A stretch of 47,608 nt of DNA, from positions 1 to 47,608 of the forward strand of contig JAJIRX010000109.1 in the NCBI GenBank assembly GCA_023853785.1. The letters run 5' to 3'. Below, piece after piece: positions 33,582 through 43,953 of this stretch. The position numbers were made by a program, and so were the translations under genes. This stretch comes from Psilocybe azurescens. Taxonomy: Eukaryota > Basidiomycota > Agaricomycetes > Agaricales > Agrocybaceae. The notes under the pieces are model-generated. The model searched no databases. It was not told the DNA's origin and saw nothing but the letters and a program-made list of their open reading frames with translations. Numbering within the stretch: position 1 is the stretch's first letter; every line of letters starts with the position of its first letter.

Positions 33582-33621
33582 ATGGCATCAACGACATTGG
33601 GCATCATTGACAATTATGAGG
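33582..33621 (+). CDS. Possible first exon of a gene whose TATA box was hit
   Basis: An ATG 45-55 bp behind the TATAAAAGGGA sequence opens MASTTLGIIDNYE and meets a canonical donor GGTAAGG at 33,621-33,627. A hAT-type miniature element follows 60 bp later, so the rest of the gene cannot be traced. This is weak evidence based on position and splice site only. Confidence 0.2.
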
Positions 33622-33679
33622 GTAAGGGAACGGTGGTGGTGGTGGTGAACGAAGAACAAAGTTGAACTTCACAAATCAC

Positions 33680-33998
33680 TAGGCAACAGCATGGGTATTC
33701 CCATATATATCGGCCCTTTTAGCTATATTAAATCTTTGCAATACCATACACATGAATCGCGCATTTTTACCCATCAAAAGAGTCTAAAAACAGCCAAATT
33801 GGTGGAGAAATGACTGAGATATGGCCTATTTTAATGCATTGCATACAATTGGCTATAATTCACTCAGTTTTGGCTTAAAAATTACGCTTTTGGACTTGTT
33901 TTGAAGGTGACAGGTAGCATAATTTTTATCCGTAATTTTATCTGCACAATAACCGGCTATTAACCCGTACACAATACCCGAACCCGTGCCGTTGCCTA
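33680..33998. mobile_element. hAT-type miniature element 1 (319 bp)
   Basis: The ends are TAGGCAACAGCATGGGTATT and, inverted, TAGGCAACGGCACGGGTTCG. It is flanked by a perfect 8-bp duplication CAAATCAC (33,672-33,679 and 33,999-34,006). Eight bp and a TAGGC start fit hAT. There is no coding capacity. A diverged direct relative is at 34,371-34,686. Confidence 0.85.
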
Positions 33999-34067
33999 CA
34001 AATCACAGAAGTTCAACCTTTCACATGATGCATGGGAAAATTTCCCAAAACTGATATGAAAAATGAT

Positions 34068-34107
34068 GTGACCAAATCTACGAGATGCGTCTCGTAGATT
34101 TGGTCAC
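34068..34107. repeat. Perfect 18-bp-arm inverted repeat, 4-base loop
   Basis: GTGACCAAATCTACGAGA at 34,068-34,085 is followed by TGCG and then the exact reverse complement at 34,090-34,107. With one mismatch the stem extends a few more bases. It lies between the two miniature elements and belongs to neither. Confidence 0.9.
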
Positions 34108-34370
34108 GTCCCTTTTAGAAAATACTGTCACAACCAAAACACATCCCATCTTGTATAAGTTGTACTAAAGGCAGTGTGAGTTATAGCAACAGTGCTTGGT
34201 GAGAAGAATGTGGTAGTACATATCTTTCAGTTATCCAAGCTCTAAACAAGGATGTGAGAATGTGGTGGGTGGTGGAATGTTGAAAGGAGTTCACTTCACC
34301 AGGAATGGCGTAAGTAAACAAAAGCACAAATGGAGATATCATGTGATTTACATTATTTATTTGCTTTCAA

Positions 34371-34686
34371 GGGCAACAGCATGTGTATTCCTGTGCGTAT
34401 CGGCCCTATTATCCGTATCCAGCCCGTGTAATACCATACCCACGATCTGTGCATGTTTACCAATCAAAAGAGTTCAAAAATAGCCAAATCGGGCCAGAAA
34501 TGACTGAGATATGGCCTATTTTAATACATTGCACAAAATTGGCTGTAACTTACTCAGTTTTGGTTCAAAAATTACGTTTTTGGGCTCGTTTTGAAGGGGA
34601 CAAACAGATTTTTTTATCTGTAATTGTATCCGCGCTATGTCCGGCTATCAACCCGTACAGAATACCCGAACCTGTGCCATTGTCTA
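34371..34686. mobile_element. hAT-type miniature element 2, diverged relative of element 1
   Basis: It starts GGGCAACAGCATGTGTATTC and ends with CGAACCTGTGCCATTG plus TCTA. The whole ~316 bp aligns colinearly with 33,680-33,998, sharing blocks such as GAAATGACTGAGATATGGCC. Its target duplication is no longer clear, so it is older. Confidence 0.7.
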
Positions 34687-34857
34687 GGTTCAAATTGAAT
34701 TTGCCTTTTGCATATCTTTTCTTACCATGCAGCTACTATTTTCCTGCAATCACCAGGCCCTGTGCCCCCTGTCTTATTCCATTATCTTTTAAATATCATG
34801 TTGTAGATGTAGTCTATTAAATTAGCTATGTACTTATCTAAGGAATGGCACACATTT

Positions 34858-35640
34858 TTGAGCCCGTGCGGGTTATGGGTAACGGTACACACGGGTACGG
34901 GTACGGGTAACTATTTTCGTACGCGTGAGATTCAAACGAGCTCTAGAACGTCCCAAACGGTTGAGAATTGAGTGAGATAGAAAGGAAGCCGTGAAATTCA
35001 CTATTTCTGATCTATCTCCTCATTTTTCAACCGTTCAGGTTGTTTTGGGCTCGTTTTGACTAGGATGCACACCGTACCGTATACGGTATACAGCCGTAAA
35101 ATGACGGTTGGGTTACGGGATACGGGCTACCCGTATACCGTAGCTGTACTTGAAATTTTTACCTCAACGGGACGGTACGGGTACCAATATGGCCGAAAAC
35201 GGTGTATACGGTAGGGATGCAGACATATAATTAATTAGTACATAAAATTGGCACAATTAGTAGATTAAAGTGCAAAGTATCTACCACCTTAACTTTGGGA
35301 CAAGAAAATAGAGATTTACTATGTGTATACTTTGTTAATGTGTAGACTTGTTGAAGACTTAGTTATCAGTCCCGTTCAAATCAACTTCAGTGCCTGTAAT
35401 GTACATAGGATAAAAATAGATTACAATGACGGCCGTATACAGCCGTCTTCATACAGTGCTTTATGGGTATCCTCCGTACCGTTGGCCATACTGTAAAAAT
35501 ATAATTTTGCGGCCAACAGGACAGGTTCGGTGACCGTATGTATGGCACCCGTAAAGCCGTCAATACGGTGACGGTGTGCATCCCTAGTTTTGACAGGTAA
35601 ACCCGCCAGATTGCGGGTAGGGCTCGCCAAGGGTATGGGT
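34858..35640. repeat. Outer repeat with ACGGGTACGGGTAC words, host of a nested hAT element
   Basis: The left block (GAGCCCGTGCGGGTTATGGG) and right block (GCGGGTAGGGCTCGCC) are partly inverted relative to each other and surround the element at 35,061-35,586. The sequence between them is AT-rich, without a gene. Ends and duplication are not resolved. Confidence 0.35.
35061..35586. mobile_element. hAT-type miniature element 3, nested (526 bp)
   Basis: The ends are TAGGATGCACACCGTACCGT and, inverted, TAGGGATGCACACCGTCACC. They are flanked by a perfect 8-bp duplication GTTTTGAC (35,053-35,060 and 35,587-35,594). An additional internal end-like word GGTAGGGATGCAGAC at 35,210 suggests an earlier internal boundary. 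CCGTATACGG palindromes recur in the subterminal regions. Confidence 0.9.
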
Positions 35641-35901
35641 ACAGGTATAGCGCGAGATTCCCGCAGATTACCTGTGCTATTCCCTATACTTATCTAAGAT
35701 TTAATAATGCTATGCTCAGAAATTTCAAGAATGCTTTGTGGTAATTTAGAATTTTTAGAAGACTCATAGAGAGCTTCAGAGAAAATTGAAATCTTGCAAA
35801 GACTGCTGAAAGCTTTGAGGAATCAGACTATTTCCAAAGACCACAAAGATGTCCCAAAGCAGCCTAGAGTGATAAATGTGCTTTATAAAGGTTGTAATTA
35901 C

Positions 35902-36277
35902 CTAAGACATTCTCAGGGCAAATCCCTTTTTTCCTGATGTCTGTCAGTTCAGCTTCCAATGCAAAGCTCACATACCTGTAGTCTATATGATGCTCAGTTT
36001 CATCATTGGCAAACTTGTCTGTCTGTTGGTTGAATGAGAATTAAAGAAATGTGTCAGATTGTATAGGAGATACAACGAAAGATGAAGTCAGATTACAGGT
36101 ACCAAATAGATGGTGAACATAAAACTTGGCCAGTACATTACATCTTCTTCCAGTTGACATGCACTCCTTGATATCACTGAAATGAAGGTCCATCCACTGG
36201 TGGAAGGTGCTTCGAGGATCATATATCCAAGTCACGAGATTTGCCCTTTGCCCGGTTCTTCCAATTCTTTCTTTCAC
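35902..36277 (-). CDS. Unknown protein fragment, two exons
   Basis: Exon 36,277-36,103 encodes WIYDPRSTFHQWMDLHFSD and STGRRCNVLAKFYVHHLF. An 84-bp intron (36,102-36,019; donor GTACCT, branch-like TCTGAC, acceptor GACAG) joins in phase to exon 36,018-35,902, which encodes DKFANDETEHHIDYRYVSFA and ELTDIRKKGICPENVLG. The joined frame is coherent. The last codons (IRKKG) correspond to the ATCAGGAAAAA word that also starts the 25,111 repeat, so the gene fragment may be part of a repeat. No family recognised. Confidence 0.4.
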
Positions 36278-36442
36278 TTTTCTTCTACTTTCTTTTCTTT
36301 TCTTATCTCTGCTTTGGTTCTCCTTGTATCATATTTACGTGGACACAATATTATATACATTGTATTGTATTACACACTTTCAATTGAGTTGCTATCAGTC
36401 AGTAGTTTCGAAATTGGATATTTGATGTCCAGTTTAAATTAA

Positions 36443-38231
36443 TTGTACACCAATTTGCTTTCATATCAACTGACAACACTCTGATGCCATTCATCTGGCA
36501 GCCATCACCCGCGCCCATCTCCCTTGTGTCTCCTCTTCAGGTATCACATTATTTTGCTTGAGCCAATAGACGCGACAAATAAGCAACCTCACACGTATGA
36601 CCTCGCTCGGCACTTCATCATCCCATCCGACACCTATCCAGGCCTCATGTGTTGCTTCTGAGGAGCTGACACATGCTCAGGGTTATGTTTTAAAATTTGT
36701 CCCTAATTCTTTAGAAGCCATGTCCTATATTAAGTGGACCACGATGAGTGCTGTTATTACATGATGATTTTAAACTTTCCTCATCAAACCATCTCAGGCT
36801 CATGTTGAGACACCCAAGATACATATACGTCCTAGACCCTTATTAGCAAAGAAGACCTAGCTACTACAATCCATAACAAGTACAACTTAGAAATATACTA
36901 AAATGTACTCTAACGCCCACTTAAGCTAGAACACATTGTCACACGTGCATGCACCCCCAGCAGCAATACTTTCCAATATAGCACACCCATCCGCAGATAT
37001 GCACACCCCAGCCCCTGCACACCCCTTGCACACCCCAGTTTTGCATACCTCTGCACGCCCCGCTGATGAGCGTCAGCTGCTCGCTGCCCACGGAAAACCC
37101 CAAAATTTGCGACATGGGCCGGCTGGCGCTGCCACAATTCCCGTTTCGAATATGGGATACCCAAAAACATGCAACATAGAAACAAACATTTCGCGCACTA
37201 AAACCCAATCCCTTCCTCCTTGCTTCCAATGCAACGCCACACTCCATAACGCCGACAAAATATGTCTCATCAACTTCACAAATCGCATACCATACAACTC
37301 AATATGAGAGCGGCTCCGAAACCGTGCTCTCATTTCCCTGAACAGCACCTACAAGATGATTCCTGATGATTCATTATCCTGGACTTCAAAAACGACGATC
37401 TGCGAGGTTTATATCATTGGCTGGTGTGGGTTTCCCCCTTCTTTCTTAGTTTCTTACAATACTTCTACTTGCTCTTCGCGTTTTTTTCTCTCCCTCTTCT
37501 TTTGCTTGCCGATATTGGACACTTTCTTGGTCATTTCAGACGTTTTCGTTGTAGTATAAAAGACATTTGTATTTGACTTGAACAGACCAGAATACAGAGA
37601 CCATTTTCTCCCCATCTTGCTGCACTTGAAAAGCTAAAATTCTTACCACAGATAGCACCGTCGTGTTGCCTTCGTTTGCAACCCCAGTTAAAAATCATCC
37701 ATTGCTGCCCTTGTCGTCTGCAGTCCCATTCGTACTTCGTACTTCGCCTTTCAACCCTTAGTTCCCTCTCAAGGAGCTTCACTCCGAAGGCGACCCTCTT
37801 CGTTGTACAGCCTGAACCCCCATTCGCAACCTTGGAGCCGCACATTGCGACATCCTGTGTCTTCTTTTTCTTTTTGTTTGTTCTGCACGGCATAGCGTGT
37901 CGTAGGCCCATCACCGCACGCCCCTGCCACGGTAAAAAACCTGTGCCCCATTTGCAGGTTGGTATTTTTGGAAAAAAACTGAAAAATCATTCGATTTCTT
38001 CCCTTAAAAACATAAACTACATATAAATTTTAGTCTCATTTTATCCGACTGCTTCCTGTCTACAGACCCCAGAAAACTGCTTGGGAATTATTTCAAAATT
38101 GACCGAGCAATCTGCTTTGACCCGTTTCTATGTGTGACCCGTTACCGGACCGGATATAGTATATGGGCCACTACGCAATATTTGTTTTGCCAATGCCAAT
38201 GCACCAACAACGGTTCTTGCGATCTCGTACA
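36443..38231. other. Long gene-free stretch
   Basis: Open frames are short and on both strands without motifs. 36,950-37,060 is enriched in GCACACCCC words. T/C-rich patches at 37,440-37,510 and A-rich ends near 37,970 are simple sequence. The region immediately before 38,232 is presumably the promoter of the NACHT gene; I see no clear TATA box. Confidence 0.4.
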
Positions 38232-40223
38232 ATGTCACAGTACTTCCCGGGATCGAGAAACTTCACCATCGAAGGCGGCACATTCAACACCATCACTAAC
38301 CGCTATCAAAGTGCGAAAGGTAGGATAATGATTTGGGTTTCTGTGCAACTTGTAGATGTATCTGAACTGATAAGGATCGATAATAGGCGGATTTGAACGT
38401 CTGCAGGAATATGTTGCCCATGGAGCATTTCACGACTCAGGCGAGCGCTTCGATCCTCCAAAATGCTATCCCAACACACGAGTCGCGATTATCAAGAGGA
38501 TCACGGACTGGATCAGTGGACTCAACGAAGATACCCGGGAAGCTCTCATTATGTGGCTGTACGGCGCAGCTGGCGCAGGAAATCCTCCATTGCCCAGACT
38601 ATAGCGGAAATTTTAGATGGCCAGCACTTCGTCCTCGCCAGTTTCTTCTTCTCAAGAAACGACCCACAACGAGGAGCAGCCAAGTGGCTCGTCACAACCC
38701 TGGCGTATCAGCTCGCGGCAAAGCTTCCTCAGGTGTTCCGGGAACGGGTTGCCCTTACATTTGAGCAAGATCCTCTGATTGTCACCAGGTCCCTTGGGCA
38801 CAGTTTGTGGCCCTCGTTCGAGAGCCCCTCCTTGAGCTTCTTCATTCCGGATTTTCCACTACCAACCACATCGTCGTCATTATCGATGGACTTGACGAAT
38901 GCGACAATCCAAAAGTTCAAGCCAGAATTATCGATCTCTCCTTCGGGCTTCTGCATAGTCGGGATTTACCTCTGAAGATCCTCATAGCAAGTCGCCCAGA
39001 GATCGATATCTCCTCATCTTTTGATAAAAATCATTCTCTACGCTGGCAAGAATCGCATTGGATGACGATTATCAATCTGAGGAGGATATTCGACATTTTC
39101 TTACAGACAAGTTCAACGAGATCAAAACTCGGGATCGCCTACACGCTTACATCCAAGACGGCTGGTCCCCACAGCTATGGACCTTGTTCTCGCGCAAAAA
39201 GATAAACTCAATAAAGGCGATTCGGCTGATGATGAGGACGATGCTGCTGCTGATGAAGACGATGATTCTACGCGTCACAGCCCATCGTCGCTACTAGAGC
39301 ACATCAATGCCGCTAGCAATTATATGCGTGTAGAAACACCGTCCTATGCCGTTGGTGGGTTGCTGGCTGAAGAGACGAGTCGGCCGGCGCATGCTAGGTA
39401 TTCTTTTGATGGAACTAGAGAGGGCCAGCTACCTATTTCGTCAGGAGCGGAGGTTGAGGTGCTGGATGATAGAGATCCTGCGTATGTCATTCTCTAATTA
39501 TTTTCTAATATTTTCTACTGTGGAACCATGTATACTAACATATCAAACAGATGGTGGTATGCGCGTGATGTACGCACAGGTCAGGAGGGCGTTGTTCCTG
39601 CCGCTTATTTATATTGAACCCTGGATTCCGACTCTTGTGCTAATTTTTCTTTCACATTCTTGTTTATGTTTGCAACATTCAATGTACTATACCCGCCAAA
39701 TGACCATGCTCACTGGATACACTCGTACAAAACTCTTCCGGGCAGTTTATCTACGCATCAACTGTGATGAAGTATGTCGCATCTCCGCGACATCGACCAA
39801 CGCATCGCCTTGAAATCGTTCTTGGTATACACCCGCCAAAGGCAGGCGATAGTCCTTTCACAGAGCTTGACGCACTATAGCGGCACATCCTGATGGGGGT
39901 TAAAGATTTAGACCTAATACTGAAGATCATTAGATTTGTTGTTCTTCATCCTCTGAACATCTCTCACAGTTTGGTAACAATTGTAGAAGCCTTCCTTTCG
40001 CTTGCTCCTAATGCAGGACCCCGGCTCCCTTATCTCAGTTGAAAACATTCCTAGTCATTCTGGAAGTGGCGAGGTGTTAATTTTTTGCATATTACATGCA
40101 TCATTGAAAGATTATCTATGCGACCAGTCACGCTTAAAAGACTTTTTCTTGATCGTCTCAAAATGCACACGCATTATGCCGAGTTTTATGCCTTGCTCAT
40201 ATAAAGACCTGAATAAACTTTAA
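38232..40223 (+). pseudogene. NACHT-type P-loop NTPase, frame-broken and interrupted
   Basis: The start MSQYFPGSRNFTIEGGTFN is typical of mushroom NACHT/STAND proteins. Intron 1 is 38,320-38,386. Exon 2 contains HDSGERFDPPKCYPNTR, then WLYGAAGAG at the Walker A motif, where one base is missing in the AAA of the Lys codon. After it come SSIAQTIAEI, FFFSRNDPQRGAAKWLV, Walker B-like IVVIIDGLDECDNP, ILIASRPEIDI and DDDYQSEEDIRHFL. Further one-base losses occur near 38,799 (GGGG to GGG) and 39,029 (A run). The gene stops being recognisable at QDGWSP (39,168). It resumes at about 39,713 with SSGQFIYASTVMKYVASPRH, RLEIVLGIHPPKAGD, GVKDLDLILKIIRFVVLHPL and LHASLKDYLCDQSR. The interval holds an SH3 gene fragment. 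Such NTPases act in fungal self/non-self or immune-like signalling. Confidence 0.85.
39177..39617 (+). pseudogene. C-terminal two exons of an SH3-domain gene, inserted in NACHT
   Basis: Exon 1 part (39,177-39,481) encodes an acidic linker (SADDEDDAAADEDDD), SLLEHINAASNYMRVETPSY and the first half of an SH3 domain (ARYSFDGTREGQLPI, AEVEVLDDRDPA). Intron 39,482-39,550 has donor GTATGT, branch TACTAAC and acceptor AACAG. The last exon encodes WWYARDVRTGQEGVVPAAYL and stops at 39,615-39,617. The ALYDY-like strand, acidic RT loop, WW pair and VPAAYL close are diagnostic of SH3. The frame is intact and the intron retained, so the piece was moved as DNA, not as an mRNA copy. The parent gene (perhaps an actin-patch-type protein) is not determinable here. 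Confidence 0.8.
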
Positions 40224-40234
40224 TAGCACAAATA

Positions 40235-41945
40235 CGTGATGACCTACAAATTTGCCTTGAATTGAGTGAGCACAGAATTCAAAGCAGCTTTGTGGAAGAA
40301 TGCATGCCCATGATTTCTCTACAAAGTTCTTTTGGGCATCAGGAAATGTGCGTGGCAAGGTTGCGTGCTTGCGTGCGCTTGAGTGCCGCGCAAGTGCACG
40401 CAAGCAAATATGTGCATAAATAAATTATGAGAAATCAATCCAACTCTCTACTACTAACTTGTGGTATCTTATATCTATGGTTAATTAGCTCTCGCTTCGC
40501 TTCCTCGAAAGATATAAGGCCGGTATGTCATTCATGTTAATTTATGAACTTACAATGATCATCTTGTTGCGGTTTATATTTAAATATGAAGGCGTGACTG
40601 CCAAAGATTGGGAAGGGAGGGGGAATCAGTTAACAGGATATTCTCTGCTCTTGTTCACATTGAGTATAAATATGTAAGGGCTTGAAACAATGAATTTAAA
40701 GGCGAAGGTAGCAACAGAGACCACAATCACAACTCAATTTGCAATAGAAATCATCTCAACAAAAAATTGGCGGAGTTTACTCATCTAAAACTCAAATTTG
40801 AAGTAATACGGAAAGTTGAAACATAAGCAATGAAAATAAACATTTCAACGCAAACAATTCACGGTGATTACACATCTAAAACGTCAACTTCGAGTCGTAT
40901 AGCAAGTTGAAACATAAATACTAATATGGCAAGTGTGTTTAATTTATTTTGATATGGCTTTGTGTAGGTGAGGAATACTGAGCACTGACCGAGTGCACTT
41001 GCGTGCATCTAAATATTGATTGCGTGGTACTTGCGCGTAGGTTGAGTGTGATTGCGCGGTGGTTGCACGGTGGCTGTGTGTGGTTGCGTGGTGGCTGTGT
41101 GCAGGTTGCGTGCAGTTGAGTGTCGGTTGCGAGTGGCTGAATGTGTGTTGAGTGTTGGCTGCCAAGTGCATTTATGTACAAGTTGCATGTTCACCAGTGT
41201 ATATTATTCAAACAGGGGGTGGTGGAGACGAGGTTGAGAGAAATAACAAGGCACAAAAATCTTCGGTGGTGAAAGGCTATTACTGTTAAGACTTTTGCCA
41301 AGTATAGTGCCGGCGCACGGACTCTACAGCGTTAAGTATTGCCTGTGGCTACGTCTTTTAATATATGTGATCTACAGGTCCTAATACAGTACAAACTTTA
41401 TATCTACAAGTATAAATATATTCCTCGCTGTACTTGTTACGTGCTTGTTGTTTAGGTTGTGCTCCGATGATTGAGTACTGATGTCAAACAATTACAATTG
41501 AGACTCATACTCAACTCATACGGTGTTGAGTCACTACAAAGTTACTAAGAAGGTGCACAAACTTTAGTAGTATCTGTTTTCCCTAAGCAGAACTGCGCAC
41601 ATGGCAGCAATATTGAGTGCATTACAAGAAAATTTTTATTAAGAGTGGGTGGGACACAGTAATTAAATGAGCCCCACATAGAACCAGCTTCAACACGGAA
41701 AGGTGTCAGAAAGCACGGACTTGATGCAAGTCCAAGTCAAGTCTCAGTAATCAACAGTAAATAGATGGCAACATTAATATTATTCATAAAAATAATCCAA
41801 CTATACACTCAAATGCATGTACTAAGTCCAGGTTGCGTGGCATGCAAATGCACGCAAGCACGCAACCTGCCATGCACATTTCCATATGCCCAGTTCTTTT
41901 GAAGTTGAAAGCAACTTTGCAGGTTGTCGTAAATTTGTAATCTTG
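40235..41945. mobile_element. Candidate element with ~150-bp degenerate inverted repeats
   Basis: The left block 40,235-40,405 (TACAAATTTGCC ... GTTCTTTTGGGCATCAGGAA ... GTTGCGTGCTTGCGTGC) and the right block 41,830-41,945 match in inverse orientation over most of their length, with gaps. The 1.4-kb interior has a GTTGCGTGG-type minisatellite (40,990-41,190) and two ~83-bp tandem units (40,755-40,920; shared CATCTAAAAC and AAGTTGAAACATAA). There is no transposase. Exact ends and target duplication are unresolved. Confidence 0.5.
40990..41190. repeat. GTTGCGTGG minisatellite
   Basis: Repeated 9-12-bp words GGTTGCGTG, GGCTGTGTG and GGTTGAGTG. The frames in both directions here are repeat artefacts. 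Confidence 0.7.
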
Positions 41946-42295
41946 AGGACCATTCAGGTTTCCCCCACATATAAAAATACTTTCCAAAGTTCAAAGTCAA
42001 TTTATAATTGGAATATTTTACAACCATTGTTATACCTCTATGAAGTACACCTGAATATTAAAGGACCCGATGTGAGATCTTAAGATTCGAGCTTGAGAAC
42101 CTAATCATGGGACCGGTGCAGGTCTGGTGATGACACCAGATGACTGCTCTGCCATGCACAAAACAAAAACAAAAACCTATAATAAACTGAAAGAATAATG
42201 GAGGAACCTAAGACTTGAAGGTGTGGAATGCAGAGGGAAGTTGTCTTGAGGCTCTGAGGGTGCAAGACTAGGTTCTGGGAGCTATACCAGATGGA

Positions 42296-42460
42296 ACTGA
42301 CTAGGTGCAGTGAGGTGTGGTGATGTATAACAAGGTGCGAAGCTCTGAAAATGAGGTGCAACATTTGAGAACAAGGTGCAAAGCTGTGAGAACAAGGTGC
42401 AAGGTTTGTGAATGAGGTGTGAAGCTCTAAAAACAAGGTGCAAAGGTGTGAGAATGATAT
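42296..42460. repeat. AAGGTGCAAAGCTNTGAGAAC degenerate tandem repeat
   Basis: Six to eight degenerate ~25-bp units share AAGGTGCAAAGCT and GTGAGAAC. Scattered further units occur at 43,020-43,230. The 213-codon minus-strand frame over this region is low-complexity and probably not a gene. Confidence 0.65.
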
Positions 42461-42750
42461 CTGAGGGTTGGAAAACTTCTTCAATGTAGATACAATACAA
42501 GCTTTTATATTACAAATATTGAATACTGAATAAAAGTGTAGTCTGCTACAAATAAGGAGGTGCAATAGCAATGCACAAAGAACTGAATAAAAGTTTAAAC
42601 TTCTGCACAAAGAATCAAAAACAGGAGTGATCATGAAATAAAGAAAACTAAGAATGAAGATGAATAAATGTCCACAAACAATAGAAGACATTGCAAGGTA
42701 CTCTGAAAATGCAAAGATGATCAATGAAAAGGTAAATAACATGATAGAAC

Positions 42751-42990
42751 CTATAGAAAAGCCTTCCTGATGCTCCAGACCTTCCTTTCAAATGTGTTAA
42801 ATGCTGGAATGAGTTGCAGATTCCTAGCTTGAGCTTCAACAGAGTGTAGGATATGTATAGCATAGCCTCGCAGCTGATCCAGACGTTGTACAAACTTGGA
42901 AACTGATATATCAGCATGTGACCAAGGAAGATGATCTGCAGTGAACCCAAATAGGTATGAGGTGTGCAAAGTGAAAACCAACTTTCTGAG
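42751..42990 (-). CDS. Unknown C-terminal exon
   Basis: After a plausible acceptor CACTGCAG at about 42,925, the minus strand encodes DHLPWSHADISVSKFVQRLD, RGYAIHILHSVEAQARNLQL and PAFNTFERKVWSIRKAFL, then a stop at 42,751. Composition and hydrophobic spacing look protein-like, in contrast to the repeats around it. I cannot assign it or extend it upstream. Confidence 0.35.
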   Translation of the reverse strand, partial: LRKLVFTLHTSYLFGFTADHLPWSHADISVSKFVQRLDQLRGYAIHILHSVEAQARNLQLIPAFNTFERKVWSIRKAFL

Positions 42991-43697
42991 GCATAGAACA
43001 GGCCAAATGATCAATAATGATGAAGTGCAAAGAGGTTCTAAGAGGTGCAAAGCTGTCAGAACAATGTATACTGAAGGAGGGGATGATCAGAGGTTCAGAG
43101 ATGTTGAAATAGGTGCAAAAGCTTTGTAAAATGCTGAGAACAAATGTAGAAGATAAGGGAATAAGCTGGAATAAGGTCCAAAGGAGTGCAGAATTGAGGA
43201 AACAGGTGCGAAGCTAAGGAAAAAGATGCAAAGACTGCTGAAGCTGCTTGATATATCATTGGAAGTGCAGAGTCTTTTCACTATGAGCCTGATTGGGCCA
43301 GAAATTCCATTTTTAACCACCCTTAAATGTCTGAAACGGATATTTCCGCCTCTAAAGTCCTGGAAACTAAAAACAGATGATTTGAATGCTGAAATTCTGA
43401 ATGTCAAAAATGTACGTTTAAGGTACAAAATATGGCTCAGGAGAAAGGTTGCATTTTGGATGAAAAATTTTCCATCATATTCCTTCTAAAAACAGTGGAA
43501 ATTTTGTACACATGTTAAATTTATGTTCAAAAAGTTATTCTGCTGTGATTCCGCCTAAAAAGTCTATATTTCATCTGTACCTTTCCGCAATATTTATTAC
43601 ACAATCTCTGTTTGGGCAAACACTACGGTCAATAACAGGGCCTTCGTCATCCTCACCAGCACCATCGTCTCCCCCCCCCTACTCAATGGTTCAGTTC

Positions 43698-43953
43698 CCA
43701 GCAGCATGTGATGCTGCTGGGCCTGTGCTGTCCTTGCCACTGCTGTTGCCTCCCTGCACTCAATGGTTCCCAGCCCAGCAACATCATGTGCTGCTGGGTA
43801 TTCATCATCCCTGCCGTCCCTGCCGTCCCTCAACTCAATAGTTCCCAGCCCAGCAGCATGCGATGCTGCTGGGCCTTCATCGTCTTCACTGGAGCCATCA
43901 TCTCCCCCCCCTACTTGATGGTTCAGTTTCCAGCAGCATCACATGCTGCTGGG
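43698..43953. repeat. Four ~76-bp units, each centred on a CCAGCAGCATG palindrome
   Basis: Near-perfect palindromes of the form CCCAGCAGCATNNNATGCTG lie at 43,698-43,721, 43,774-43,798, 43,849-43,873 and 43,930-43,953. They are separated by 75-81 bp and by CAATGGTTCAGTTCCC-type spacers. Confidence 0.85.

Noticed and set aside
39170..39712. Helitron as carrier of the SH3 fragment
   Set aside because: I see no TC start, no CTRR end with hairpin and no A/T insertion point at the approximate borders.
42101..42742. 213-codon minus-strand hydrophobic frame as a membrane protein
   Set aside because: It runs through the AAGGTGCAAAGC tandem repeat; the hydrophobicity reflects the T-rich complement.
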